Source: CAZTLE01 sp964614415
GTDB taxonomy: Bacteria > Bacteroidota > Bacteroidia > Flavobacteriales > Flavobacteriaceae
Length of the DNA stretch: 11,602 bases
Assembly (NCBI GenBank): GCA_964614415.1
Contig: CAZTLE010000132.1
Span: 1 to 11,602 of the forward strand
Direction of reading: 5' to 3'
Shown: piece after piece, positions 1 to 7,187 of the stretch
Layout: each line of letters opens with the position of its first letter
Position numbering within the stretch: the stretch's first letter is position 1
The notes under the pieces: generated by a model
Told to the model about the DNA's origin: nothing
What the model saw: only the letters and a program-made list of their open reading frames with translations
Database searches by the model: none
Position numbers and translations under genes: made by a program

Positions 1-2706
1 CGCTTCCGTGGAGAGTCCTTCAAATCCATCCGGGGTACTACTCAGGAACCAGGTAAGCGGTGCACTTACGTCAAGCGCTGTTTGAGATGCTTCGAAATCG
101 TCCACATAACTGGTCGTTTTCCCGTCGAAATCTGCCACCTTGGGCTGTCCTGCCAAAAGATAGGCGAACTCACCCCGAACGGAGACGTTGGAGGGTACGT
201 CGGTATCTATATTGGGCAATTTGTTAGCAAGGCGCGTTAGGAACGGAACTTCGGTTGAGTAATTGACATTGAAGCCAAAAATCGAGTTGTTGATAGGTTC
301 TGCATCGAACGCAGATTTTTGCGTCAAAGGCCGTTCATTCAGATTCAGATACGTGGCTCCTAACTGGAAATTATCATTGAATCTGTGTTCCACATTCAGT
401 CCTGTAAACCGTCTGGTTTGCTGTCCGAACAGGGTATTATTCTCTGTGGTTATCGAAATTGGTGTGTTTGAGTTAAGCAAGGCCGGATCCAGGATCTGTA
501 CTCTACCTAATTGATAATTTACCGTATAGTCCACACCTTCTACCAGAACACGTCCACCGGCTGTAACTGTTACCGAACCTGGAGGGATGTTAAAGGCACC
601 AATGGGAATACCATCCGCACCACTGGATTTGTAGGTTCCGCGGAGCTGGAATTTGTTCTTATCGCTATCGTCCTGTTCCGCCTGTATCTTCGTGGATCGA
701 TACATAGTACGGAATACATACTTATTCTGGTTAGCATTCCAGGTCTCAGGATTATCATATAGTTCACCACCACCTACTTCGGTGTTGTCTAACCTGTTAA
801 ACAGGAATTCTCCAAAAGGTTCCACCTGTGGGAAAATGATCCGTCCGTTTTGCGTATCAACCGTGACCCCCGGGACAAAATCAAAGAACCCATCTCCACC
901 TTCCTGTGGGTCGTTGTTGTAGTTCAACTGATCTACACCGAAGACCCGTAATAAGACCGTATTGTCCACTTCCTCGGGGAGTGGAACTGCCGGGAACTGC
1001 ACATCGCCCGGCGCCGCTGTTATATAGTTAAGCGGAGAGGGATCCACATACAGAATGTTCATGGTGAAATCCTCGCGCTCCAGTTGGAAAGCACCAATGG
1101 GATAGATGTTTTTCATCATAAGATCCCAGATAGGCTCATCAACATTGGTAATATTACTCTTAAGTAGTTTTACGATAAGGTTTTGCGGAAGTCCCTGAAG
1201 CGGCTCTCCCTGTTGCTGTCCTCCAACACCTACACCTCCCTGTACCATTCCTTCTCCTGTTGAATTAACACCATCTGTGGAGAATTCACCTACCTGAAAT
1301 ACCTGTCCGTTTACGGTCGCCTGGAAAGCAACGGCCACTACTTCATCGTTATTTAAGCGCTGATTCAGGGAAATATATCCCAGCTGACTGTCCAGTGTAT
1401 ATTCACTTGGCTGCAGTCTACGGGCGTTTTCGAGGGTTACGTAGTCAATCCCTTCATTCACCTGAACACCGCTAAATCCTTGTTCTACGGTCGCAATATC
1501 GCGAATGGCTTCGTTCAGAATAGTAGGTTCGGCACCATCCAGTCCAAACGGATTGAAATCGTTATTCCCGTTATCCGGGAATGCGCTGGCGGGACGGTTG
1601 ATAAATCCACCGGGGACCACTTCCAACCCGATATTGGTTGGATCGGATTCTCCAATATCCTGAAGGGCAACTATGTTCCTTACATCCTCTGTACGGTTGG
1701 TCCGGTTCGTGATCCAAACTTCGATCCGTGTAATCTGAACATTCGAATTGATGAACGGATATTGTCGTAACACACGGTCGTAATTGTCACGGAAATAATG
1801 CGACAGGAAGAAGTGACGGTTCTCATCGTAGTCCAGAGCGAACAACTCAAAATTGGTCACGGTAGCACCTCCTTCGGCAACCACACTTCTCGTTTCTGAT
1901 TTCTGTTCTGAAAAGACTCCGGTAATGGTCGTCTTTCCGAATTGTAATTCGGTTTTAACTCCAAAAAGGCTTTGAGCTCCCTGAATAAGGGTGCTGTTGA
2001 GTGGCATGGCCACGTTACCTACTTCAATTTTCCGAATAATATCGTCCTCCGTAGGGGTAAATTCCAGTTTGATCTGATTCTGAAAATCAAAGGTCGACTG
2101 GGTATCGTAATTTGCCGTTACCTGAAGTCGCTCTCCTACCTTACCCAAAAGGCTAAGACTGATTCGCTGATCGAAGTCAAACGACAGATTCGATCGGTTC
2201 CTTGGAGAAAATGAGGGATTGTCTTGTCTTGTATACAAAATACCCAGGTCCATTTCCACGGTTCCCTGGGGTATCACTTCGATGGTATTACCTCCGAAAA
2301 TAGATTCAAAAAGCCCTGATTTCACATAAAAGGTAGGTAGCAGGTTTTGTTGATCTTCTTCGGAACCTTCCTTCCGGCCATCGGCAGCATCGATTTTTTC
2401 CTTGAAGTACTCCTTCATCTGCTCCTTCAGGATCAGATCGCGGAACTCTTCGGGTGTTAGAATAAGTGGATAGCTAATATCAAACGTTCCAAGGGTCTGC
2501 GTATAGATGTAGCGATCGGTTATGGGGTCGTATTCATATAACTCCTGAATACTGGGGGGAACCGGAAGGTCCAGACGTCCCATCACAAATCCCGTACTGG
2601 TAGAATCCTGGGCCTGGGCCTCGAAAGAACTTCCCAGGAAAATGATTGATATGAAGAAAAATAGCTTTAAAAAGCTATAGGTAACATCGTAATTTTTTGC
2701 GCCCAA
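1..2706 (-). CDS. sprA: SprA, type IX secretion outer-membrane translocon (N-terminal 902 codons, 3' end outside window)
   Basis: SprA (Sov in Porphyromonas) is the very large outer-membrane beta-barrel through which type IX secretion substrates leave the cell; it is needed for gliding in flavobacteria. The frame stays open without a stop from 2706 to base 1, giving 902 codons of a protein that is usually around 2,400 residues. A basic, hydrophobic signal peptide covers residues 1 to about 32 and ends in AQA before QDST. The mature region contains typical SprA stretches such as LSLLGKVGERLQVTANYDTQ and NPFGLDGAEP. Two 'GxDYxV ... LGxIxL' segments lie near residues 414 and 718. A Gly/Gln-rich loop (GGVGVGGQQQGEP) falls around residue 490. 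The first in-frame ATG is residue 42, beyond the signal peptide, so a TTG at 2706 is the only start that keeps it. It lies 3 bases after the ruvA stop, in the same frame, suggesting translational coupling. Identity is secure; the start is less so. Confidence 0.95.
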   Translation of the reverse strand, partial: MGAKNYDVTYSFLKLFFFISIIFLGSSFEAQAQDSTSTGFVMGRLDLPVPPSIQELYEYDPITDRYIYTQTLGTFDISYPLILTPEEFRDLILKEQMKEYFKEKIDAADGRKEGSEEDQQNLLPTFYVKSGLFESIFGGNTIEVIPQGTVEMDLGILYTRQDNPSFSPRNRSNLSFDFDQRISLSLLGKVGERLQVTANYDTQSTFDFQNQIKLEFTPTEDDIIRKIEVGNVAMPLNSTLIQGAQSLFGVKTELQFGKTTITGVFSEQKSETRSVVAEGGATVTNFELFALDYDENRHFFLSHYFRDNYDRVLRQYPFINSNVQITRIEVWITNRTNRTEDVRNIVALQDIGESDPTNIGLEVVPGGFINRPASAFPDNGNNDFNPFGLDGAEPTILNEAIRDIATVEQGFSGVQVNEGIDYVTLENARRLQPSEYTLDSQLGYISLNQRLNNDEVVAVAFQATVNGQVFQVGEFSTDGVNSTGEGMVQGGVGVGGQQQGEPLQGLPQNLIVKLLKSNITNVDEPIWDLMMKNIYPIGAFQLEREDFTMNILYVDPSPLNYITAAPGDVQFPAVPLPEEVDNTVLLRVFGVDQLNYNNDPQEGGDGFFDFVPGVTVDTQNGRIIFPQVEPFGEFLFNRLDNTEVGGGELYDNPETWNANQNKYVFRTMYRSTKIQAEQDDSDKNKFQLRGTYKSSGADGIPIGAFNIPPGSVTVTAGGRVLVEGVDYTVNYQLGRVQILDPALLNSNTPISITTENNTLFGQQTRRFTGLNVEHRFNDNFQLGATYLNLNERPLTQKSAFDAEPINNSIFGFNVNYSTEVPFLTRLANKLPNIDTDVPSNVSVRGEFAYLLAGQPKVADFDGKTTSYVDDFEASQTALDVSAPLTWFLSSTPDGFEGLSTEA
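2661..2678. repeat. 8-bp inverted repeat inside the sprA signal-peptide coding region
   Basis: ATAGCTTT and AAAGCTAT are separated by two bases. In the mRNA this could form a short AU-rich hairpin about 26 bases after the proposed TTG start of sprA. It may simply follow from codons for the hydrophobic segment; a regulatory role is only a guess. Confidence 0.3.
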
Positions 2707-2709
2707 CTT

Positions 2710-3291
2710 TTACAAATTTTTTAAAGCCTGCTTTATAATGGTTTCCACTGATGCTTCAGGATCGTCCCTCACGATCGCATCGCACACCTTCTCGGCCTGT
2801 TTGCGGGCAAAGCCCAACGTCTCCAAAGCAGATAACGCTTCATTCTTGTTCGTATTGCTCGAAACGGCAGAAATACCGGACAAACCGTACACTTTTAAAA
2901 TTTTATCTTTTAGGTCTAATACAACACGCTGTGCCGTTTTTGCGCCTATGCCTTTCACCCCTTGAATAGTGGCGACATCTTCCGATGCTATGGCATCGCG
3001 CACCAGTTCGGGAGTTAAGGACGAAAGCATGGTCCTTGCCGTGCTTGCGCCAACCCCTGAAACCGAGATTAACAACCTAAAAATTTCACGCTCTTCCGTA
3101 CTCGAAAACCCATACAATGTGTGCGAGTCCTCCCGTACCAGCATGTGCGTGAACAATTTTACATTTTCAGTTGTGGGGAGCTTAGAAAATGTATGCAACG
3201 AGATGTTAACTGAATAGCCCACTCCATTACAGTCTATAACAACATCGGTCGGATTCTTCTCCACTAGTCTGCCCTGCAAATGGGTAATCAT
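2710..3291 (-). CDS. ruvA: Holliday junction branch migration protein RuvA
   Basis: RuvA binds the four-way Holliday junction as a tetramer and loads the RuvB motor for branch migration in recombinational repair. The 193-residue length is normal. The order is an N-terminal OB-fold (about 1-62, starting MITHLQGRLVEK with GVGY at 23-26), two helix-hairpin-helix DNA-binding motifs (SGVGASTA near 78-85 and GVKGIGAKTAQR near 111-122), a flexible linker around 140-150, and a C-terminal RuvB-contacting domain (NEALSALETLGF near 150-161). The ATG at 3291 fits family N-termini. A TAnnTTTG element lies 23 bases upstream, and sprA begins 3 bases downstream, so ruvA and sprA are probably co-transcribed. 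Its partner ruvB lies about 7.3 kb upstream on the same strand. Confidence 0.97.
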   Translation of the reverse strand: MITHLQGRLVEKNPTDVVIDCNGVGYSVNISLHTFSKLPTTENVKLFTHMLVREDSHTLYGFSSTEEREIFRLLISVSGVGASTARTMLSSLTPELVRDAIASEDVATIQGVKGIGAKTAQRVVLDLKDKILKVYGLSGISAVSSNTNKNEALSALETLGFARKQAEKVCDAIVRDDPEASVETIIKQALKNL

Positions 3292-3314
3292 TCGTCGCTC
3301 ATAGGTTATTGGCT

Positions 3315-3322
3315 CAAATATA
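3315..3322 (-). promoter_or_regulatory. Putative Bacteroidota -7 promoter element for ruvA-sprA
   Basis: The minus strand reads TATATTTG, an exact match to the Bacteroidota -7 consensus TAnnTTTG, 23 bases before the ruvA ATG. The maeB element sits at nearly the same distance from its start. No convincing -33 TTTG box lies at ideal spacing; the nearest candidates are 13 and 27 bases upstream. It would allow ruvA-sprA to be transcribed apart from maeB. Confidence 0.4.
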
Positions 3323-3365
3323 GTATAATTATTTTCAAGTGCCAGTCCCCAAATCGTATAAAATA

Positions 3366-5669
3366 TCAGCCTTTCTGGGCCTTTTTCTGCTCCCTTTCGC
3401 GCTTCTCTTTCTGTTGTGCATCGATCACCACTACAGCCGTCATATTAACAATCTCCTCAACGTTGGCTCCAAGTTGCAGAATATGAACGGGTTTACGCAT
3501 TCCCAGCATAATAGGGCCAATGGATTCCACATCTTCCAGTTCCTTCAAAAGTTTGTAGTTGCTGTTGGCAGAATCCAGGTTCGGAAAAATAAGGGCATTT
3601 ACCTTGCGCCCGGCTAATTTCGAGAACGGAAATTTTGCCTTTAGCAATTCGGGATTCAAAGCGAAATCGGTTTGTAGTTCACCGTCGATCACCATATCGG
3701 GATTCGATTTGTGGAGTATTTCCACCGCCTCCTTCACTTTGGAGGCGTGAGGATCTTTGGACGAACCGAAATTGGCATAGGAGATCATCGCGATCACGGG
3801 GTTCTCCCCGAACATCTTGATCGTATAGTTGGTCATTTGGGCTATTTTGGCCAGTTCCCTGGCCGTCGGGTCTATGTTGATCGACGTATCAGAGATAAAG
3901 AGCGGCCCTTTTTTGGTCAGCATCAGGTTGGTGGTTGCCACCTTGCTCACCCCGTCAAATCGCCCTACGGTTTCCAGCACCGGACGAACAACCGCCGGAT
4001 AGGCTCGTGCATAGCCCGAGATCATACCGTCGGCATCTCCTTCGTTTACCATCATGGATGCGAAATAGTTACGCTCACGCATCTTGTTCTCTGCATCATA
4101 CAGGGTCACTCCATTGCGCTTGCGCACATTCCAGTATTTCCTGGCGTATTTCTTTCGTTGTTCCGTCTGCTCATCACTTTTAGGATCAATGATCTCCACG
4201 TCATCATCAAAATCCAGCTCGGCCATCAACTCCATAATGATCTTCTTACGGCCCAACAGAATGGGGATTCCAATCCCCTCTTCGTGTACGATCTGAGCAG
4301 CTTTGAGCACGTCCAGATGATCGGCTTCGGCAAATACCACGCGTTTCGGATTGGTGCGTGCGCGGTTCATCATTAGGCGAATGATCTTATTGTCGCTGCC
4401 CATACGAGTGTACAGGTCGTCTTCGTATTTATCCCAGTCGGTGATCGGTTCACTGGCCACACCGCTATCCATGGCGGCCTTAGCCACTGCCGGTGGGACT
4501 GTTGCAATCAAACGCGGATCAAAAGGTTTGGGGATTATATAGTCCTTGCCAAAATTGAGTTTGGTTTCCCCATAGGCAATATTCACCTGTTCGGGCACCG
4601 GCTCTTTGGCCAGAGCGGCTAGTGCCTCTACAGCGGCCATCTTCATGGCCTCATTGATCTTAGTCGCCCGGACATCCAGCGCCCCACGGAAGATAAACGG
4701 GAACCCCAGTACGTTATTTACCTGATTGGGATGGTCACTTCGCCCGGTTGCCATAATAATATCATCCCTGGTAGCGCAGGCAAGTGAGTATTGTATTTCC
4801 GGATCGGGATTTGCCATAGCGAAGACGATAGGGTCTTTCGCCATAGACTTTAGCATTTCGGGCGTTACAATATCGGCTATGGAAAGCCCAACAAATACAT
4901 CGGCTTTCTTCATGGCTTCCTCGAGTGTATCTATTTTTCGGGCTGTTGCAAATTCCGATTTCTCTTCGGTCAGGTTTTCGCGGTCTTTCCGGATAACTCC
5001 CTTGCTATCTATCATTACAATATTCTCGGCTTTTGCGCCAAAGGCCTTGTACAGGCGAGTACAGGAAACGGCCGCCGCACCGGCACCACTGATCACAATA
5101 GATACTTTTTCAATCTTCTTACGGGTTATTTCCAGTGCGTTCAGCAAGGCCGCCGCAGAAATAATAGCGGTTCCATGCTGATCATCATGCATCACCGGGA
5201 TGTCCAGCTCTTCCTTTAGTCGGCGTTCGATCTCAAAGGCTTCGGGAGCTTTGATATCTTCCAGGTTAATCCCGCCAAAGGTGGGTGCTATTCGTTTTAC
5301 CGTATCCACAAAGGCATCGACATCTTCAGAATTGACCTCGATATCAAACACGTCGATATCCGCAAATATTTTGAAAAGTAAGCCCTTCCCTTCCATGACC
5401 GGCTTGGAGGCTTCCGGACCGATATTTCCAAGACCCAATACGGCAGTACCATCGGAGATCACCGCAACGAGGTTGCCCTTGTTGGTGTATTTATAGACAT
5501 TCTTAACGTCCTTGTCAATCTCCAGGCAGGGCTCGGCCACGCCCGGCGAATAGGCCAGCGACAAATCCCGCTGCGTTGCATACTTCTTGGTTGGTACAAC
5601 CTCAATCTTTCCGGGCTTGGGTTTAGCGTGATATAAAAGCGCCTCTCGGCGCCGGCTTTGTTTACTCAT
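3366..5669 (-). CDS. maeB: NADP-dependent malic enzyme with C-terminal phosphotransacetylase-like domain
   Basis: This cytoplasmic enzyme oxidatively decarboxylates malate to pyruvate, yielding NADPH. The 767 residues match the long MaeB type. The malic-enzyme N-terminal domain carries SLAYSPGVAEPC (37-48), the GTAVLGLGNIGP segment (74-85) and HDDQHGTA (161-168), which supplies metal and substrate contacts. The NAD(P)-binding Rossmann domain begins with SGAGAAA (194-200) and includes MANPDPEI. From about residue 430 the sequence is phosphotransacetylase-like (NRARTNPKRVVFAEADHLDV onward, with SDTSINIDPTARELA). In E. coli MaeB this domain senses acetyl-CoA and has no known acetyltransferase activity; the same is inferred here. 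The last ~15 residues form a charged Lys/Glu/Gln tail. The ATG at 5669 gives the usual MSKQSRRREALLYH start. A promoter-like element sits 24 bases upstream, so maeB may have its own transcript between queG and ruvA. Confidence 0.96.
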   Translation of the reverse strand: MSKQSRRREALLYHAKPKPGKIEVVPTKKYATQRDLSLAYSPGVAEPCLEIDKDVKNVYKYTNKGNLVAVISDGTAVLGLGNIGPEASKPVMEGKGLLFKIFADIDVFDIEVNSEDVDAFVDTVKRIAPTFGGINLEDIKAPEAFEIERRLKEELDIPVMHDDQHGTAIISAAALLNALEITRKKIEKVSIVISGAGAAAVSCTRLYKAFGAKAENIVMIDSKGVIRKDRENLTEEKSEFATARKIDTLEEAMKKADVFVGLSIADIVTPEMLKSMAKDPIVFAMANPDPEIQYSLACATRDDIIMATGRSDHPNQVNNVLGFPFIFRGALDVRATKINEAMKMAAVEALAALAKEPVPEQVNIAYGETKLNFGKDYIIPKPFDPRLIATVPPAVAKAAMDSGVASEPITDWDKYEDDLYTRMGSDNKIIRLMMNRARTNPKRVVFAEADHLDVLKAAQIVHEEGIGIPILLGRKKIIMELMAELDFDDDVEIIDPKSDEQTEQRKKYARKYWNVRKRNGVTLYDAENKMRERNYFASMMVNEGDADGMISGYARAYPAVVRPVLETVGRFDGVSKVATTNLMLTKKGPLFISDTSINIDPTARELAKIAQMTNYTIKMFGENPVIAMISYANFGSSKDPHASKVKEAVEILHKSNPDMVIDGELQTDFALNPELLKAKFPFSKLAGRKVNALIFPNLDSANSNYKLLKELEDVESIGPIMLGMRKPVHILQLGANVEEIVNMTAVVVIDAQQKEKREREQKKAQKG

Positions 5670-5693
5670 AAGAATGATCTTAAACAGGAATTA

Positions 5694-5701
5694 CAAATTT
5701 A
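5694..5701 (-). promoter_or_regulatory. Putative Bacteroidota -7 promoter element for maeB
   Basis: The minus strand reads TAAATTTG, an exact TAnnTTTG match, 24 bases before the maeB ATG. A TTTC at 5721-5724, 19 bases further upstream, could be a weak -33 box. The element sits in the 57-base gap between the queG remnant and maeB, which fits maeB being expressed even if queG transcription is lost. Confidence 0.45.
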
Positions 5702-5726
5702 ACCTTGCCAGCGAAACGGAGAAACT

Positions 5727-6636
5727 TTATTCGCTCTTTTTTAGGAAGGCAACATTGCGCTGTAATCCCGTAAATTTAGTGCGTTTCACGGCACTTTTTC
5801 TGAAAATGTCCTGGAAAACGGACTCCGTGAGCTCCTCCCAGTCCTGTTTTGTATAGGAAAGCAACTCGGGCCTCGGATTGAAAAGCGGTTCCCGGTGCTC
5901 CTTACTGAATCGATTCCAGGGGCATACGTCCTGGCATACATCACAACCGAACATCCAATCATCGAATGTATTCTTCATGTCCGAAGGAATCTCCTCTTTG
6001 AGTTCTATGGTAAAGTAGGAAATACATTTGCTTCCGTCTACCACATAGGGTTCTACAATGGCCTGAGTAGGGCATGCATCGATGCATGCCGTGCAAGCGA
6101 GTGTCGTAGTCCAGTTCAAGGTCAATAATGAGTTCGGCTATGAAGTAGAAGGAACCCACTTGCTTGGTGAGCAGATTCGTATGCTTCCCCATCCAGCCCA
6201 AACCGCTGCGTGCCGCCCACACCTTGTCCAACACAGGAGCCGAATCCACAAAAACACGACCCTGAACCTCGCCTATCTCCTCCTGGATGAAGTTGAGGAG
6301 TGCCTTCAACTTATCCTTGATCACGAAATGGTAATCGGTGCCGTAGGCGTATTTCGAGATCTTATAACTGTCCTTCCGCTGGAGCTCTTTGGGATAGTAA
6401 TTAAGCAATAGTGACACCACACTTTTGGCTCCCGGTACAAGCAGCGTAGGGTCAATGCGTTTATCAAAGTGATTCTCCATATAGCGCATTTCTCCATGCA
6501 TGTTTTGTTTCAGCCACTTTTCCAAGCGGGGAGCTTCCTCTTCCAGGAACTCGGCCTTGCTGATACCGCATGACAAAAATCCGAGGCGTTGGGCTTCGGA
6601 TTTGATCTGTTGCGTGTATTTGGTTTTGGTGGTCAT
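5727..6636 (-). pseudogene. queG: Epoxyqueuosine reductase QueG, interrupted by a short deletion and frameshift
   Basis: QueG is a cobalamin-dependent iron-sulfur enzyme that reduces epoxyqueuosine to queuosine in the wobble position of certain tRNAs. The first part (6636 down to about 6100) is in frame and typical: YTQQIKSEAQRLGFLSCGIS near the start, then FVDSAPVLDK and GLGWMGKHTNLL, which surround the active site. After ELDYDT the reading shifts and runs into unrelated sequence until a stop at 5959. The rest of QueG resumes in another frame: CTACIDACPTQAI (cluster 1), then CDVCQDVCPWN (cluster 2), ending at 5727. The family normally has about seven more residues between ELDYDT and CTAC, including the first cysteine of the C-x2-C-x2-C-x3-CP motif. 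A loss of roughly 20 bases near 6093-6102 explains both the shift and the missing residues: restored, the gene would encode about 309 residues, the usual length. Either a true pseudogene or a sequence error. Confidence 0.88.
6071..6090. repeat. Perfect 20-bp palindrome next to the queG lesion
   Basis: GGCATGCATC is followed directly by its own reverse complement, giving a 20-base perfect palindrome. It lies inside the queG codons for the first iron-sulfur motif, only 3 to 12 bases from the point where the reading frame is lost. Such palindromes can form hairpins that promote deletion by polymerase slippage, or disturb sequencing and assembly. Confidence 0.9.
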
Positions 6637-6669
6637 TTAGTTAGTTGTAAGACGCGGCGCATCTCACTT

Positions 6670-6695
6670 TGTCAGGCTGAGCGCAGTCGAAGCCC
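6670..6695 (-). repeat. 26-bp inverted repeat, copy R1 (queG side of the GIY-YIG gene)
   Basis: Read on the plus strand this copy begins TGTCAGGCTGAGCGCAGTCG and ends AAGCCC. It is the exact reverse complement of the copy at 7068-7093. It starts 18 bases beyond the GIY-YIG stop codon and its outer end is 33 bases before the queG ATG, so it lies in the queG leader. It contains the short internal symmetry TCAGgCTGA. No obvious target-site duplication is seen outside the pair. Confidence 0.92.
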
Positions 6696-6713
6696 GGTTC
6701 AATCTAAGTTAGT

Positions 6714-7052
6714 CTAATTATCTTCTTTTTGCTGATCAGGTGCGTATTTAAAATGTGTTGCGTTTCTGCACTCAGATAATATTTGTAACCGATCATAATT
6801 ACCAAGAATTAAGGACTCCTTCTTAGCTCTGCTCCATCCCTTGATCTTCTTTTCAAAATAAATGGCCTGCAACACATCACTAAACTCCTCATAAAACTCT
6901 AAAGATACAGGTCTCCGGGAATACGTATACGAGCTTTTCCTGGTACCGTGTTGATGCTGGTCCATTCGCATCGATAAATTACTCGTTATTCCGGTATAAT
7001 AAGACCCATCCGAACATTTAAGTATGTATACAGCGTAGGTTTTGTAATTCAC
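6714..7052 (-). CDS. Small GIY-YIG nuclease-domain protein
   Basis: A 112-residue protein made almost entirely of one GIY-YIG endonuclease domain of the short UPF0213/YhbQ-like type. The signature is VYI (8-10) with YYTGIT (18-23). Likely catalytic residues are Tyr9, Tyr19, Arg29 (SMRM), His33 and Glu67 in AIYFEKKIKGWSRAKKESLI (63-82). After residue 83 a short tail (GNYDRLQILSE onward) lies outside the core fold. The start is GTG at 7052; no ATG is available upstream. The preceding bases are A-rich with no Shine-Dalgarno sequence, as expected in Bacteroidota. The gene looks AT-richer than its neighbours. It is tightly enclosed by perfect 26-bp inverted repeats ending 18 bases past its stop and beginning 15 bases before its start, which suggests gene and repeats move or persist as one unit. 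The substrate of these stand-alone proteins is poorly known; a role in cutting or copying its own repeats is inference. Confidence 0.93.
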   Translation of the reverse strand: MNYKTYAVYILKCSDGSYYTGITSNLSMRMDQHQHGTRKSSYTYSRRPVSLEFYEEFSDVLQAIYFEKKIKGWSRAKKESLILGNYDRLQILSECRNATHFKYAPDQQKEDN

Positions 7053-7067
7053 GTATTGTTTTTTTAG

Positions 7068-7093
7068 GGGCTTCGACTGCGCTCAGCCTGACA
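7068..7093 (+). repeat. 26-bp inverted repeat, copy R2 (upstream of the GIY-YIG gene)
   Basis: Starts GGGCTTCGACTGCGCTCAGC and ends CTGACA. It is the exact reverse complement of 6670-6695. Its inner end is 15 bases before the GIY-YIG GTG start, so a transcript of the gene that begins further upstream would contain both arms and could fold with the whole gene as the loop. Confidence 0.92.
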
Positions 7094-7163
7094 TAAACGA
7101 TCAAATGAAAATTATAGCTTCGACTGCGCTCAGCCTGACATAGACGATCTAATGAAAATCATA
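7070..7163 (+). repeat. Tandem direct repeat, two 47-bp units plus a degenerate third start
   Basis: Unit 1 spans 7070-7116 and unit 2 spans 7117-7163. They differ at three positions (A/G, A/T and T/C), all in the second half. The first 24 bases of each, GCTTCGACTGCGCTCAGCCT plus GACA, are identical and equal the cassette's terminal repeat. A third start (GCTTCGA at 7164-7170) runs into TCAAGCACAGG, which looks like a divergent version of the same motif. The array lies between the P450 stop (7193) and the GIY-YIG cassette. Confidence 0.92.
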
Positions 7164-7187
7164 GCTTCGATCAAGCACAGGTCCATA

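Larger units (their letters stand above)
6670..7093. mobile_element. Candidate GIY-YIG/inverted-repeat cassette (424 bp)
   Basis: Outer ends read TGTCAGGCTG... and ...CAGCCTGACA, forming perfect 26-bp terminal inverted repeats around a single GIY-YIG gene. There is no transposase and almost no spare sequence. The unit sits between the P450 gene and queG, and additional copies of the repeat follow it in tandem on the P450 side. The layout resembles a minimal mobile element, or a nuclease resident inside a dispersed repeat family (compare RAYT genes with REP sequences in Proteobacteria). Mobility is inferred from layout only; no target duplication was found. Confidence 0.5.

Noticed and set aside
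263..2214. Several plus-strand open frames of 80-96 codons
   Set aside because: They are antisense to the continuous sprA frame, which is clearly SprA throughout; they show no recognisable domains or start signals.
2667..2687. ATG at 2687 as the sprA start
   Set aside because: It is out of frame with the signal peptide and reaches a stop after six codons.
3711..4376. 221-codon open frame on the plus strand opposite maeB
   Set aside because: It lies wholly antisense to strongly conserved MaeB sequence, its translation looks like nothing known, and such frames commonly arise opposite long conserved genes.
5959..6636. Programmed frameshift making QueG
   Set aside because: No slippery heptamer is seen at the junction, and family residues including an essential cysteine are absent, so a shift in reading alone would not restore the enzyme.
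6670..7093. Classical insertion sequence
   Set aside because: There are inverted ends but no transposase and no target-site duplication (flanks CACTT and TAAAC differ), so only a candidate cassette is called.
7070..7163. CRISPR array
   Set aside because: The repeats are direct with unit length 47, but there are only two, the intervening bases are themselves nearly identical rather than unique spacers, and there are no cas genes.
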